The notes beneath the pieces were generated by a model that searched no databases, had not been told where the DNA came from, and saw only the letters and a program-made list of their open reading frames with translations. Made by a program: the position numbers and the translations under genes. 64,000 nt of DNA from Blasia pusilla (lineage: Eukaryota > Marchantiophyta > Marchantiopsida > Blasiales), in contig CM114272.1 of the NCBI GenBank assembly GCA_050084515.1, positions 59,086,001-59,150,000 on the forward strand, given 5' to 3'. Shown here piece after piece: positions 22,335 to 35,917 of this stretch; within the stretch, counting starts at the first letter, position 1, and every line of letters starts with the position of its first letter.

Positions 22335-22894
22335 TGTCACATTAGAGTTAGTCGATAGATAGAGTTGATAGTGTAGGAAGTCAACGGGTTGTTTGGGCAT
22401 AACTTCCTCTTGAATGGTTGGATGATATTGGCTATTGTTCCATTGCGTCGGTAGGGATTGGTATTTCTGAAAAATCCTCTATTTTGGCATTTCTTGCCAA
22501 ATGACTTGTTGACCAAATGAATGGTCACCCGCTAACATGTATGTGCATGTTACCATATTTTATTATTTTGGGGGGGAAGAGCTCTTTTGGCTCTTCCCAA
22601 GGGTATGAAAGGTGGGGAGATGACTCTCATTAGCCATGTTTCTCATGTTGAGCCTTAAGAGCACTCATTCTTTTAGGGTTTGGTAAGATATGGAGCATTA
22701 AAAAAGTTTGGATTTCCTCATAGTGCAGGGTGGATGTGGCTTGATGATTATATATAGATTCGAGAGTAAAATTGGTCATGTGGGCTATTTTTTAATTTTT
22801 GTGTAATCTTGGTATATACGTGTGGGTATCTGTATATGTGTGTAAGGATCTACAAGGGTGTTACGAAGATTGATGGTGTTTGCAAACGAAAAAC
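22335..22894 (+). mobile_element. Solo L-R terminal repeat, C family, degenerate
   Basis: Starts TGTCACATTAGAG, similar to the C 5' end (TGTCACCTTAGA at 34752). It follows C block L through the GTTGACC/GGTCA region, the gaagagctcttttggctcttc hairpin and catgtttctcatgttgagcc, then passes into sequence like C block R (ggtatatacgtgtgggtatctgtatatgtg...gaagattgatggtg). No internal element sequence separates L and R. The right end is only approximate. Confidence 0.55.
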
Positions 22895-23379
22895 ATCTTA
22901 TTATGCCTGTTGATTACCTTGAAGACTCCTCTCAAATTAGACAAGGACTTTTATAAAATCTTATGTGAGATACATGTCCAGCTGAAAAGTAATTACACAA
23001 TTGAAATTTTAAGAATCATCCTCAAGATAATGTCCACGAATGCAAAGACAATCGACATGGCTGGAAAGTTAAATCTTGACCACGAAACCTCTAAAAACTA
23101 TCGCCAACTAAGTCACAGACACTACACATATCATAACTTCTTTGAAAAAAAGCAGAAACAAAACTCCTAACTTAACTTGCGAAGAATTTATTTTCAAAAT
23201 CCAACCTGAAAATTATTTATTTTTTGTTAATTTCCGCAATATCCTAAAAAGCCGGGGGAAAACCGACCGGCGATCTTTCACGTCCGAAGAAAACCGACTG
23301 ACCCTAAATACTTCCCGAGCACTTATCCACTAATCCAATTATCCAAACACGGTATAAGCCCATACATGCACCCACGACT

Positions 23380-23880
23380 GCAGGAAATGGTGTTACCGAA
23401 ACCACTCGAAAAGGTGCGACGCGCACCTGCGACCGGGTCCGACTCGTCGCGACGCTCTCCGTCGCGTCCCCCAAGGCAGCCACCCGCAGCGGTCCTTCGG
23501 CGGGAGCGGAAAGATGCCTTCAGGCCTCGAGAAGAAACACATTGGACGATGGACACGGAGTCGGGTAGAAAAAAATCGGTAAGAGAAAGTTGGGGGTCGA
23601 CAAACTTTAGATTTCCCATGTGCGTAGAGATGGAGATTTTGGATCTCTTGAGTTTTGGCAAGTTTAGTTAGTGGGTGGAATTATTAATGCTCTCATTACC
23701 CATCGACTTCCAAATGAAGGGCCCACACGAAGACCGCTAAGGATCCGGTCCCATTGGGCCCGAGGTAGCTTCGGGTCTTCACTCTCTCGGCCGAACGGGG
23801 ACCGGATCGTTAGTGAGCTTTCTTTTGCGACGGATAGCATTCATGGGACTCAAATCTAATTCGTGCGGTCAAAACATAGG
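23380..23880. other. CpG-rich island within the desert
   Basis: Around 23.40-23.52 kb the sequence is dense in CpG (gcgacgcgcacctgcgaccg, then ctccgtcgcgtcccccaagg) in otherwise AT-rich DNA. Open frames exist on both strands (23366-23671 plus, 23323-23661 minus) without a recognised domain. It could be a gene 5' end, or a capture or insertion of genic sequence. Confidence 0.3.
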
Positions 23881-26800
23881 GCATAAAATTTGCAATTGAA
23901 TTATGGCCTACTTCCAACCGACGATATGGAGATAGCGTTGTTGTTGAACGACCATCGCGACAACCCCGATTGTGACTTGGCACGTAGCCGGCCGCATGGG
24001 ACCGGGTCCTACATAATATTCTGGATTCTTCTTTTTAGATTCAACTTTCAATAATCGGTTGCTCAATATAAATTTCGTATGTAGCAAAAGATGATTTAGC
24101 AGAATTTTGAAAACCAAAATTTGTAAAGCAATTTTGGTTTGTTATATTGTTCCTAAAATTCTAATTTATTTCCGAGTAATATTTATACTATTAACAGAGG
24201 ATAGGGTTAGAGAATCCTTCCTCTTCCTGTCGACATCTGTCCTCTAAGGGTTTTCCTGGTGTTGACACAGATCAACATAAGGTAAAAAACTGTAAATTGA
24301 ATGAAGGAAAAAAGAAAGAGACGGGTAGATTTTTTTTTCAAAAAATCAATGTTATCCGTGAATAGCACGAGCAACACTCTAATGTATCAAGCACATAGGC
24401 CCTTCGTAATTTCAATATTCATCCAATCTTAATTGTAGCATGGATATGGATTGGTGGAAGTCCTAATTTTGTGAACATCATAAATTTAAATCCTAAGAGA
24501 TAAGTAATGGGAAGGGTATGGTAATCAAATATAACAAAGCAAGTCCTCTATTATACACACAATGTATAAATTTTTGGTGCATTGCCACTTGAGTCCAATA
24601 ATAGCTTACTTGAATTTTCCTCTTTGTAACGGGTGTTCTAATTGGCATATCTTTCATTCCCACTACAACTACACAAAGTTGATTTTGATTTAGTTTAGTT
24701 GTGATGAACCACTTACTATTGTAATTGATTGTAAAGATATAGCATGAAGTGCATCATGTGATATGCTCCTTTCCAATAGAAAACCTTCTTAGCTCATAGA
24801 TATAATTAATAAAAATTTGGGGGAGTGGATGCATAATCCTCTATTTGACACCATTTTACCTTTTTAGGATGAAAATTTCCCCTTCCTGTGCGACAAAATC
24901 ATTTTCCAAGCTCCTTCCATAAGTTCTCATCTCCATAACCTATGGCGTAGAGCAATGGAGTAAGGTTCTGGGAGTTTTTTTTTACTTAATATTGGTATTT
25001 TCCCCAAGTTTTATACGTGTAGATAATATTTTCCCAACATCAGCCAAAGGAATATTAATGCATTTCTTGGGATTTCTTATTTGAAAGTTTGTGAAATTCA
25101 ATGTGGAGGTGGAAATTTTGTAACTTTAACTAACTAGCTCTACTTCTAGCCCATAATAGATTTCCCTAGATATAGTGTTTGAGAAGCTTTGATCCTCTTC
25201 TAGATGATGTAGATTTTTCTTTCTTTGTTAATGAGTGAGAAATTGAGTAGATTGATATAAGTGATCACGACATACGTTAAGCCGTATTATTTGAATTTAT
25301 TTCCCAAGGGCCATAAGTACCCTTGAAAGTTTGGTCAAGCTACTAATTCATCCATGAAACTAGTTGGTGCATGTGCGATGTTGCCGATGCATGGATGTAT
25401 AATTTTGAATTACCCATCCTAAATACATAATTGAATTCGTGCGATCTTATCGGCTGAAAAGGACACGTGTCAAAAGGAAAAGTGATCTCAAACTGAAGAG
25501 GCACTCTCCAATAATAATATAGATGTTAAGATTCCCATGAAGCACCTTCACTAGCCCATAAACTCCAATAGGGGAAAAACAAATAAACCAACCAAGGTTC
25601 ATCATTAAACAATCAAATTAACACAATTTCATCTCCATTGTACCTCTCTAAACTTAGAGGGCGACCTATACTTCTAAAGTAGCTCCAAATCACATTTGAT
25701 TCGACCGAAGCAAACAATTGAAGCGGAAAAAATAAACATGTCCACGTCCCATCCGTGGTTTTATTGAGAGCAAAAAATACTCAATTAGTGTCAGAATTTT
25801 TTACATCCAAAATTTTCTAAATCAATTAGCAATTTCCATAGAAAAACTGGATTTCTAAATGACTCTCCAATCTTATTTTTGAAGAAAATTGAAATTATTA
25901 AGAAAAAAAAACCCTGAAATTCAATGATCATTCCAAAACATGTACCTTCCAAGCTTTCTACAAATCCTAATTATTTAATTTATTAAAATGAAAAAAAAAA
26001 GACATTGCATTTGTACTTTATCTAAAACACTTATAGTCCAAACCTGTTTATCCCCATAGGGAGGGCATTTTCCCGCACTATAGTCGAAACTGGGTCGTTA
26101 CAAAACCGCCATATCCATTAAATGACACTAAATGGATCCTCATGGACTCTAACGGCCTCTCCTATTTCCGGACAGTGGAAATGGATCGTTATTTTTGCCT
26201 CTTCCTCCCTTAACAGCGACAATCATTAGCTTTCTTAAAAAGGTGTGAGAGGTTTTTAATGTTCCGTCCTTTGGTCTTTGTCTCGTCTCTTCGATTCTTC
26301 CCCCATTTCTTTTTTTTCCCCCCCATTTCTATCCCTAAATCCAAACCCCCCCACCCCTCCACAATGTCCACATCCTCCTCCACTTCTCCTTTCTCGAGTC
26401 TCGACTCCTTGACTTTGTCATCGCATGAAATAACTTCAATTCTTGACTATTCCTCCTTCTCCTTTCTTGACTTTGTCGTGAAATCAATAGACTTAAATTC
26501 GTGCCATTCTTCAGTCGTCTTCTTTATCACACAAGTCTTCGTTTCTTTTCTTGTTCTTTACTAGAGAGAGAGCGTATGTGTGTGTTTAGGTATTTTCTTT
26601 GGGTGAAATCAATATTTGGGAAGCCCTTTCTTTTGGTCCATTTAGCAAATTTGGAAGATCCGTCCGTTGGGTTTTCAAATGGGACATTTGTTGAATTTTT
26701 TTATCCATTTATAATTGGAAAATAAAGAAGGCATGTGGTGGTCAAAAAGGGGTTTATAGAAGTTTATAAGGTTTTACACATGTGGGGGGAAGAAGCCCGA

Positions 26801-29800
26801 TGCTAGAAATCGGATATTTAAGTCTAATGGAAGGAATGAGCAAACAAGACTTGAATAAAAGGAGATGGGGGAACCCATTGAAAGTACAAATAGTCGAGAA
26901 TACCAAGGCCGCAACCGATTGTGGGCAAAACTAAAGGGTAGAAGTGTTGAATATTCATGTCATCTGAAGGAGGGGCTTATTCGTAGGGGTTCCAATGAAG
27001 GCATGATAATGTTCGAGAAGTAATTTTTTAGAAGAGCATTAAGAGTACCAAATTCAAACAAGATCAAGAATTACAAACAAAGAAAACTTGTGTATCTAAA
27101 GGGGATTTGATCATATTGTCTTGCCACACCCCTACCATCTATTTTTGTGCATGGCACTAAAAGGAGTTGATGTTTTAAGCGTTTGGTTTGATCTACGAGA
27201 GGGAGGATATCCAAAATTGCAAGGTACATGTGAGACATGAAGTTGAGCTTTCTAAGACACTATGTACTTGTCAAATATCTATGCAGCACAAACTTAGTCT
27301 ATCATTGTATATTTTGAATGGTAGCAAGTCAAGGTGAACATTCTTAAGGTGAGATGAAACAATGTGTAGGAGAAGAAAGTGTATCGTAACTTATAATGTA
27401 GAGCTTTATTACTTATCTTCTTTGCATTAGAAATGGCTTCATCGTCCTCTGGGAAAAGGAAAATCCTTTCACAATAATCATTGAAAATTGTCACAAAACA
27501 TGCAAATTGGTCTCCGAAAGCCGCAAAAGGTAGTACACTTTCTAAATAACTATCAAGATAATACCGGAAACTATCATTCCATTCTTGCTAACAAACTTCT
27601 CCTTTTTCTTCCAAATTTTATAATATACTGTGTCACTTTGCTCCATTGCATTAAGTAAACTATCACAAGAAATAGGCCCCTCCGCTAGTAATCAAAGCAC
27701 AAGTTTAGGTCAAGCTATGGCACTTAGGATTAGTTTGCACACTGTGTATTTCAAAGAGTGGAAGGGGATTGAAGCACAAGTGAAAGCGATGGGATTGCAA
27801 CTATTTTTCAATGTCGAATGGGGAGTTTCTTGTGCAAGTCTAATGATACGCTTCAAGAAAGAGGTGGAGAATGGCAATAACAAGTTGTACTATCACTTAG
27901 ATGATTGTAGATCATTGGTCTTAACTTGCGGAAGTAGTCTATGAAGTAAGTCATAGATATCTGGTTGGCGTGCAAGGCTCAAGTGATTTTGAAGCATATT
28001 GGTCACATGTTTGAGGATCCCACTCAATCCAAAATAAGAAAATTATTGGCATATCATCAATAATCTACAAAAAAGGACTTTTGTGCAATAAATGCAAAGC
28101 AATTTCAATCCCAACATACCATCAAAGGTTCATAGGAATCACCTATTTTTCTCAAAGCAAATGTGGGATGGAGAACATCTAAACATATTCAATCTATTCA
28201 CATTCCCATTGCCACATACCACCAAACTCCTTGAGAACATACAAGAGCAAACCTACATTTGAGCACATCTTATGTTCTTGTGGGAAGTGAAAGGTTAGGG
28301 AGAGCCCACTGAAATTCAAAGTTTTTTCTTGATGTAGTGGAATGTAGGGAAAGAAACCATAGTTGAGGTGGAAGTAGAGCTACATGAGTCTAAAGAAATT
28401 GTGATGAAGATGCATATGCACCAAACAAACCAATTAAGGAAGATGAGAGAGATGGAAGAAGTTATTGCGACTCGTGTGGAAGTGACGATAATTAGGAAAG
28501 GAATGATTGAGGTGGATATGGGAGCAGAGGAATGAGTGCCAATAGATAAGGAAATCAATGTGGGATCCATGATGATGTGCTTGAAGGAGGGTTTTTGCAT
28601 TGAGAACAAAAGTTTGGAGTAGTATGGTGGATCTAGAGAACACCTTGATCAAGCAAGGTTGTTCAATATATGAATTTTATTAGTGAATTAATATTGGGCA
28701 AGATCAAGAACTTGAAGAAGTATATAGTCAATATTTAGAGTTGAGTCGCGGAGGAATAAGTTGGCACTCCAATTTTTCGACCCAATAGCAAAAGAATCTT
28801 TGTTAGAAAGAAAGATCAAGGAATTATAAGTTGCGAGATTGAATGAGTTGAGTACAAAGATTATCACGGTATTTTGGTTTTGGTATAGGCTTAATTGTGG
28901 CCCTTCCTAGCCTCCCGTTGAGTTACTACATCTCAAGGCCCCCAAGGCTCCAAGAAAGTGACATGTGCATACAGATCATCTCAACCTACTCTACACGTTC
29001 CTAACAAACCAAGAACATCCACGAAGGCTCTAAGGAAGCCCCCAAAAGGTGACATGTGCACACAAGTCACCAAGGTAGGCCAATAGGTCACTATTGGACT
29101 CTCCACACCTAGCCACACATATAACCCACCTCCCAAGGCATACCACACACTCTCGCTCCACTACAAAAACACTTTGACATTAGCCTTCTACATTCCAAAC
29201 CCTTAGCCCATGGTCCATCCCAAATTGAAGGTTATGCTCTAGAGTCAAAAACATCAACTCTAGTCAATACACCATGCCAACAACAACAGTCGACACACTA
29301 TCAACATTATCCCCCAAAACATACTCAAAATGAGCTCATCTTGAGCTTTTAAACTCTCCATTGGTGCACCCTTTGTACCACATCATGTGCTTGTTTCCTC
29401 ACAAAAATAGAGGCATGCAACTAAAATCTATTGATGGGATCCTCCACCTATGAAAATGTGAAAGGCTGTGGAAATTTTGTCTTTCCACCAACCTCTATTA
29501 GTCGTGGACCTAACCCTATAGCCACACCATGCAACTTGTATGCTCTAGTGGCTCCATGGATAACGATACATCATAGAGTTTCTCCTTTCTTTATCTATCT
29601 ATGATAGAACCGTGAATGAACTCCTATATTGGGCCTTATAATTGCAAGATTAGGGTTGGGTTCTAAGACTCAACTAGTCGTGCCTTCCATAAGGAAGAGT
29701 CAGACAAGATTTTTTATGGGTTTGGATCACATAGTGCATACCTTCCCCCTAGAAAACATCATCCCCAACCTCTAATCTACCTCCCTTCTATTGCTTATCA

Positions 29801-30941
29801 AAGCTTGAGTGTGGTAATTGTCCTCATGGTCTATCATGAAAAGCATCCTAGGACACAACCACAAACATGGGAAAACACAAAAATTGGTCACATCCTCATT
29901 TCAAGTAGTGAGTGGGTAGGGAGGGACAGCGCCACCCCCCCCCATCCTAAATATCCATCTCGGGCCACTACTCTTTCCCATCAACCCAAATGTAATTCAA
30001 GATTCCGAAATCTAGGTTTTGGCTAGTTAAACCCAAGATGGCTTGGGTGAGTCTCATGATTTTTCTAGAAAATTCTTGACTCGTCAATTTCACTGTGGCC
30101 TCTTGCCTCGTGTTTTGTGTGTCATATGGCTAGTAGCCCATCTTGACTCATGCCTTCATGTCTCGCAATTGGTCTTGTCATCATTATCATTTTGTGACTA
30201 CTCTCATGCCACGAATGCTTGTATTGACTATTCTCAACTTACAAGCCACTTACCCTGAATCATGAATAGCCTCAAGATTTTTGACCCATATTGGTTCATC
30301 TTTAGTTATTGTTAGAGGTTCAACCCTTTTCTCCAAACACTTGCATCAAGAGTCAGGACACACCCCCTTTTGACGATCTTGGACTTCCCTTGGCGGATCA
30401 CTCCCCTATCTCCCTAGTCTTATGACTAGTTAATCTTGGTTTTGTCCCAATGTTCTTACTAAGGTAGATCCTCCTTTTATCAACATATAATGACTTGCCT
30501 CCAATCCAAAATCCTCACTAGTAAGTCGCTAGGGCCTGCATCTAAGACTTATTTAAGATGCTCCCTTGCTTAGTTGAGTTGATATCCTTGTCAACTTGAG
30601 TTGGACTCCTGTAAGGACACCATAGGTAATCTTGGGGGTTCAATTCACCAATATCTTGGGGTTTGGTCTTATCCCTCCTTCAAACACATAAATTGGCAAG
30701 CCCACACTATCTAACCTATGTCGGTGTGTCAAATTACTATTGAGTTCATAACACTTAGACCCCAAGTCTGGTAACAAAATGCGTCAAGAAAACCCACCTA
30801 ATCTCCAAAATGATACACAACATAAAAGCAATATAAATTCTAGAGTCATACACTTCTCATTGAAAATGATCAAAACTCATTCCTTATCCAAGAAATATAT
30901 GGACACTTCTTGAATTCTTGGAACATCCAAGCTTTTGCATC

Positions 30942-31060
30942 CAGGTTGCACGTGGACAAAGTCTGTGACTTTGGACTTATATCTATCCTCGAGGATGGAC
31001 ATGTCCGCATGGGCTCGAGTGCAAGCCGCGTGGAACAAGGTACATTGTGGCCCGCGCCTC
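30942..31060. repeat. CAAGGTTGCAC inverted-repeat element, left-end fragment
   Basis: ccaggttgcacgtggac followed by ggatggacatgtccgcatggg resembles the left end of the 63706-63997 element. The other end is not recognisable. Confidence 0.45.
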
Positions 31061-34000
31061 TGGTAGCCTTCACCAAAGCCTATAGATAGCCGCGACCATG
31101 CAAGAAAGTCGGCCCTAAGGTAGTGGCTACAACTAGGAGCTTCGGTGAAGGTGTCGCTCCCCTACTCTCCTTGAACGTCAATATTTAGTGTTGCGGAAGT
31201 GTGCGTTCAGTAGGTCACAAACTCATCGCCGATCTGCACCCAAACACGCACTCTCGTTAGTCGGGTCTGAGCCAACCAGCGTTCCAACCCACCGAGTCCT
31301 CAACTCGGCGTCTCATCAAGCTCAACCTTCCTTAGTTCCTAGCTTCCAAAACATGGCAAGCCTTCAAGACTTGGAACAGACTTCCTGGTTAGTCCAGGGA
31401 TCTGAAACGGCACTTCTGCGCCTAGCGATCCCAACTGTTCAAGGGTCCTTGGGTGAGTTCCGAACCAAGACCCAAGTAATTGAGTCGCGGTGTGAAATCC
31501 AAGAGGGATGTCTAAAATCGCCTCAATGGACTTGGTGCAGGTTTTCCAACCCAACGCCCAAACTTGCGTTCCGTTCCATGCCCTTGAGCCGCCCCGCGAC
31601 GCCCAAAGTGAGGTTTGGGTTCAAAGCACTCTCAGAGACCTTCCCCCTTACTAGTACTTCTGGGGTTCTCCAATAACCCCTCCCCTTTGGAAAAAGAGGG
31701 TTGGACCCTTCATTGTGGCCCTCAACCCGACTCCACTTATAGTCGTTTTCGGGTTGTATCTCGGCCGCTGCTTATGCGTTTGCAGCGATCCTTGGTGCGT
31801 TTGGACCAGCTTTCTATAAGCTTTCCAACGCACCCTTATTTGTTCCAAACGCATCTCAGCACTAAAAGTTATGGCCATAAATATAGTCGGAAACTCTCAA
31901 ACGCTAGTGGCGTTCCAAATCCGGATCTTTCCTTTGGCAACCCACTTCCTAGACTCGACTTCTTTCAAGTCTCATTCCGGTTTCTCAGTCGCGACCATAA
32001 CATCTGAAACGCGACTCCTCGCTCGCGTCTCGTCTCTTGTCTCCTCTTTGAGACAACTCCAATGCGCAAACCATCTTAGCGTGAGCCCGCTAATGTTCCG
32101 ATGTTCCGCTTGGCACTTGTTTGGTCATGAGGGTCGCGACAGAAGGTGAGCTTCAGATCATAGGATGGGTTAAAATAAAGTAGTGGCCGTGGGTGGAATG
32201 TAGGATATTTGGACCGCTTGATAGATGGAACAGGAAATGAATAGATTCCATCTGTTCCTTTATGGACGGATGGGTGTAGGGTATTGAACGTAATGAAGTG
32301 TGATTGGACCCAATGGATGTGTTTAAATGTGGATCCAAACTTTAGATTTAGGTCATATTAGGTCTCTAATGGAGGATTACAATCATTTCACATGCTACAT
32401 GAGTTTTGGTAGGTGGATTAAGTATTTTGGGTCTGATTTGGGTTGGATTGCATCCAAACATGATGTTATATTCCTTCTATCACATTGACCATGTTGAGGA
32501 TTTTGCTTCGTATTAGTTACCTCTGCATATACATAATGAAGTAACCCAAACAAGTAGAGTTTTTACCTTATATCCCACTCTAGGAGAGAGAGATATGGAA
32601 CTCTTAGCCATCCTCCCCACTATTCTCTTACTTTTCATTTTCTCTATTACATGTATTGTCCAAGCAATGTAAACTTGCTTATATTGCAATTTCTCTTTCT
32701 ATGTCATGAACACAAGCACTCGTAAAAAAACTTGGATTCTTCTTTGATGGGAATTGATTAAAGCTTCCCAAAATTTCCTTTTATAGGTCACACAAAGCAA
32801 GAATGGTGCAGTATTCTGGTGCATTTGAATGGGACACCATTCAAAATCCCCTGGTCCTTTTTTAAGTGAACACTTGACTTGGAATGGTCAAAGAAAATAG
32901 CTTTATTCTAGATAGGCTAGATGACTTCATACACTGTAAAGAACAAAGATACATTTCTATACTACTTTCACCTATGTGCGGGATGACTTACAACAAAATA
33001 TCAGCAACCTCCTACATCTGATAGGACAGGATGAAGGGGAATGAGGGAGATGATGCGTGGGACTAGATACAAATAAGTAACAGAAGCAAGAAGAGTGAAC
33101 TAAACAACGATTTAACGATGAAGCACGACCAAGACCAAAAGGACATGAGAGCCCAAAGCAACAGTACAACCAACGATCGGTCTAGAGCGTGAAGCAACAT
33201 ACGACGTTGAACATGAAGCAAAAATAGTAGCATGTGACATTGACCATGAAGAAGCATCACCAAGAGACCAACAACTAAAGACTATGTGATGAAGAAAATC
33301 CAGAGTGTGAACCAACGAATAGTGTCCTTATGCGGCCCTAATCCCTCGGGCGGAGCCACCATAATCCCTACCTCTGGTGAATGAAGCTCAACTCCTGCCT
33401 TGGGCCTCCCCGATTTTGCTGCCCCAAAATTTGAGTCTTCCATCTGCCCTCTCCCGATATCCGAGTCTCCAAAGCTCCTGATCATAGCCACTACCTTAAG
33501 GCCGACTTCATTAGATGTCTGCGGCTATCTATGGGCCTCGGCCCGTACCTCGTCATAACAACTCGATGCCCATTTTCGTTGCCCAATTTACAGCCCACAT
33601 CAGGCTCGCTAGGTCCCATATCACGGGTGAGTTGGGCTTGGATCGGGCTCACATGCCAAACCGCTTCTATTCGTTGCATCCAATCCATGTCGAGTCCACA
33701 ACACAAGAGGCCCGTTTGAAGGCCCCACCTAGCGGGCCAAGATCAACCATGTTGGCTTGCACCTAGCGCCAGCTTGGGCACAAGGAGGCCTGTGCCCAAG
33801 CCAATGTCTCCTTAGCCAATGCCAGATCACTACGTGGCACCCTAACACTCTTCCTCATGCCTGTCTTGGCCCGCGTCCTAGAAATCTTGCAAGGACACGT
33901 GTCGTTCGTTCATTGGTTGAGGCTAAGTGTGAACTCTTTTTGTAACTCCTCAAATGGGTTCAAATGTAAAAACCATAAGCAAAGGCTCCACAAGTGAGGC

Positions 34001-34228
34001 CCAAAATTCTCATGAGTGGGGTATTAGGCCCTAACTAACCCACATTTCTCCATTTCCTTCATATGTTCCTCCTTTTTTCTTTGAGAGTAGGATTAGTTTT
34101 GGATTAGGGCCAAATTTCATTGGTGCCTTAAGAGCTTAGGTCTTTCAAGGTTGCTAGCAATTTTGGGGAAATCCATTGCGTTGTCGTATAGTAAAATCAG
34201 CCAGTGTGTAAACCCCTTCCTCATTAAG

Positions 34229-34751
34229 TGTTAGATAGAGTTTTATTAGTATTAAGTAAATAAGCTTAGGAAAAGGAAATTCCCATGTTTAAACCTCTTT
34301 ATGATGCCTCTTTTATGCAGGCCCAACTTTAGGAAAAGAGTTAATAAATAAAAGATGACTTTATATAAGTCTTGGTTGCTAGCTAGGTTAGTTGGGAGTA
34401 ATTTGGAAAATATCAAGTGGATAAAAGAGGACATTTTGGAAGAGATAAGAGGAAATCTACTTGTGTCAAAATATGATTGGCTAAGCCTTGAGAGGAAGCC
34501 ATGTGGCACAAGATAAGATTAGCTCTATTTCGTACTCTCGTGGATCCCTTGCGAGTATATAAAGAGGAAGGACCTTCAAGGGTTCATCACCTTCTATTTC
34601 ACATCTTGAGTCTCTCGTGTCACTCTTGAGTGTATGGGTTTGGGATAGCTTGCTTTTCTAATGAGAGTGGATCATCCCTCTTGGGAGAGTAAAACCATGG
34701 TCTATTTTTCGAGAGGTTTCTAGAGTGAGGTGTGTGTGGAGATGAGAGGCT
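34229..34751 (+). promoter_or_regulatory. LTR-like promoter sequence with TATATAAA
   Basis: A possible LTR starts with TGTTAGATAGAG and contains TATATAAA at 34556-34563 followed by a pyrimidine-rich stretch. It reaches up to the start of element C at 34752. No second copy lies in this window, so the borders and the LTR identity are uncertain. Confidence 0.3.
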
Positions 34752-34969
34752 TGTCACCTTAGAAGAGTTTAGTCATACTAAAATAGGTAGAGTTCTATCC
34801 GTCGACGGCATAGAGAGTCAACGGGCTGATCGGGTGTAATTTGTCATGCACCTACACATCGCTACACAACATACATCGCTGTCACCAAACACATACATAA
34901 ACACGCACGATCCCTTGGTAACTCATGGCATCCAAACAACGACACAAGAAGTACCAAAATATCTCCAAT

Positions 34970-35530
34970 CCCCCCCCCCCTAGTTGGTGGTTAGGTCCCT
35001 CTAACTCGAGATAGCCATCTATCCCTACCTACCATGACATACGTCTCTTGGACGCTAAGAGTAATAAGGCCGAGTGCTCATGTGGCCCCATCGTTTGTCA
35101 CCTTCTTATCATCCATGTCACAGACACAAGTCGAAATGTAGAACTACCTACTCTACGTACATCTGGGACACAACCATCATCCCTCAAGAATCTTAGTGAG
35201 AGGTGGCATCAAATATGCCATATGCCATCCTCTTGAATATCCATCACAGACTAGCATAGTGGCTGCACAACGGGCAGAACCACACAACATACACCGCAAG
35301 CCTGCAGGAACTACTGCTAAGCTCAGATCAATTATACAGTCAATGTTCGAAAGATGACATGGCACACAGCTAAGCACATGGTCCTTCCAAACCATACCAT
35401 TGTGTCCCTCCAATAAGAGAACACCGGATGGCAAAACCTCATGCACTCTCAAGATGGTGCGCCTTACAATCAACGTCGTGGATGCCGTCTGCTGTAAGTA
35501 GATATAGTCTCCTTGATGAAACCTCCGGAT
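34970..35530 (-). pseudogene. Element B: integrase C-terminus, PHD-finger remnant and 3' end
   Basis: The minus-strand frame 35473-35177 encodes RTILRVHEVLPSGVLLLEG, the integrase C-terminal barrel seen in A. It then gives GLRCMLCGSA and a degraded PHD finger in which the second cysteine pair reads CDGY and later cysteines are lost. It continues the integrase interrupted at 44960. A run of 11 C on the plus strand (34970-34980), G on the element strand, marks the polypurine tract before block R. Confidence 0.8.
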
Positions 35531-35537
35531 AGTAGGC

Positions 35538-35905
35538 TGTCATGACCATACGGATTATGTCGTAGAGTATAGTGTGCTAGTAGAGGCCATTCCTTATGTA
35601 GGACCGTAGTGGCTTGGTAGAGATGCGGTTCCATACATAGGGTTGGGGGTTACTCACTTGGGGGTGACTTTCCTAGTAGGGCCCGCTCTTAGGTTGGAGG
35701 ATATAAGGTGGACTGCACTCAAAGAACAGTCAGTTCTTTGAGTTGAGTCTGTTGCGTTGGGAGTTAGCCTTGGTAGTGAGTAGAGCTCTTGGCTATGGTG
35801 TTTTCCGCAAGCTTCGACCTAGATTCTTCCATCGTGGAGTGGGTTTGGCTCAATTGTATGTGATTGTATACGTGTTTTAAGAAAGTAGGTCTTTCACGGA
35901 TTTCA
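35538..35905 (+). repeat. Element A 5' terminal block L
   Basis: 368 bp, TGTCATGACC...GGATTTCA, repeated at 44484-44853 (370 bp) with few differences. Unlike an ordinary LTR, it is not followed by block R. A TATA box (ATATAA, 35701-35706) lies inside, followed by a stem-loop CTCAAAGAAC-AGTCA-GTTCTTTGAG (35718-35742). Confidence 0.85.
35701..35743 (+). promoter_or_regulatory. Element A promoter, start region and self-primer segment
   Basis: TATA box ATATAA at 35701-35706. About 30 bp later, where the RNA 5' end is expected, CAGTTCTTTGAGT (35731-35743) is the reverse complement of 35905-35917, the 13 bases at and just after the end of block L. The same arrangement is kept in the 3' copy (TATA 44649-44654). 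Confidence 0.75.
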
Positions 35906-35917
35906 CTCAAAGAACTG
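35905..35917 (+). other. Element A primer-binding site, self-priming type
   Basis: The site begins at the last base of L and is complementary to the predicted RNA 5' end rather than to a known tRNA 3' end. In Tf1 and related elements such complementarity lets the cleaved RNA 5' end prime reverse transcription. Confidence 0.7.

Larger units (their letters stand above)
22900..34225. other. Gene-poor AT-rich desert with minor islands
   Basis: I see no supported gene here. Short stretches look like old coding remnants (for example minus-strand 27294-27494 and sequence around 27.9-28.7 kb), but I cannot assign them to a family. The 31.1-32.1 kb block is less AT-rich and carries a chance 162-codon frame. 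Microsatellites and homopolymers are scattered through the interval. Confidence 0.45.

Noticed and set aside
23323-23661. A 112-codon minus-strand frame in the CpG island
   Set aside because: A frame of similar length runs on the opposite strand and neither has a known domain; kept only as a composition island.
31188-31676. A 162-codon plus-strand frame
   Set aside because: No recognisable domain or exon signals, and overlapping long frames on both strands indicate composition effects.
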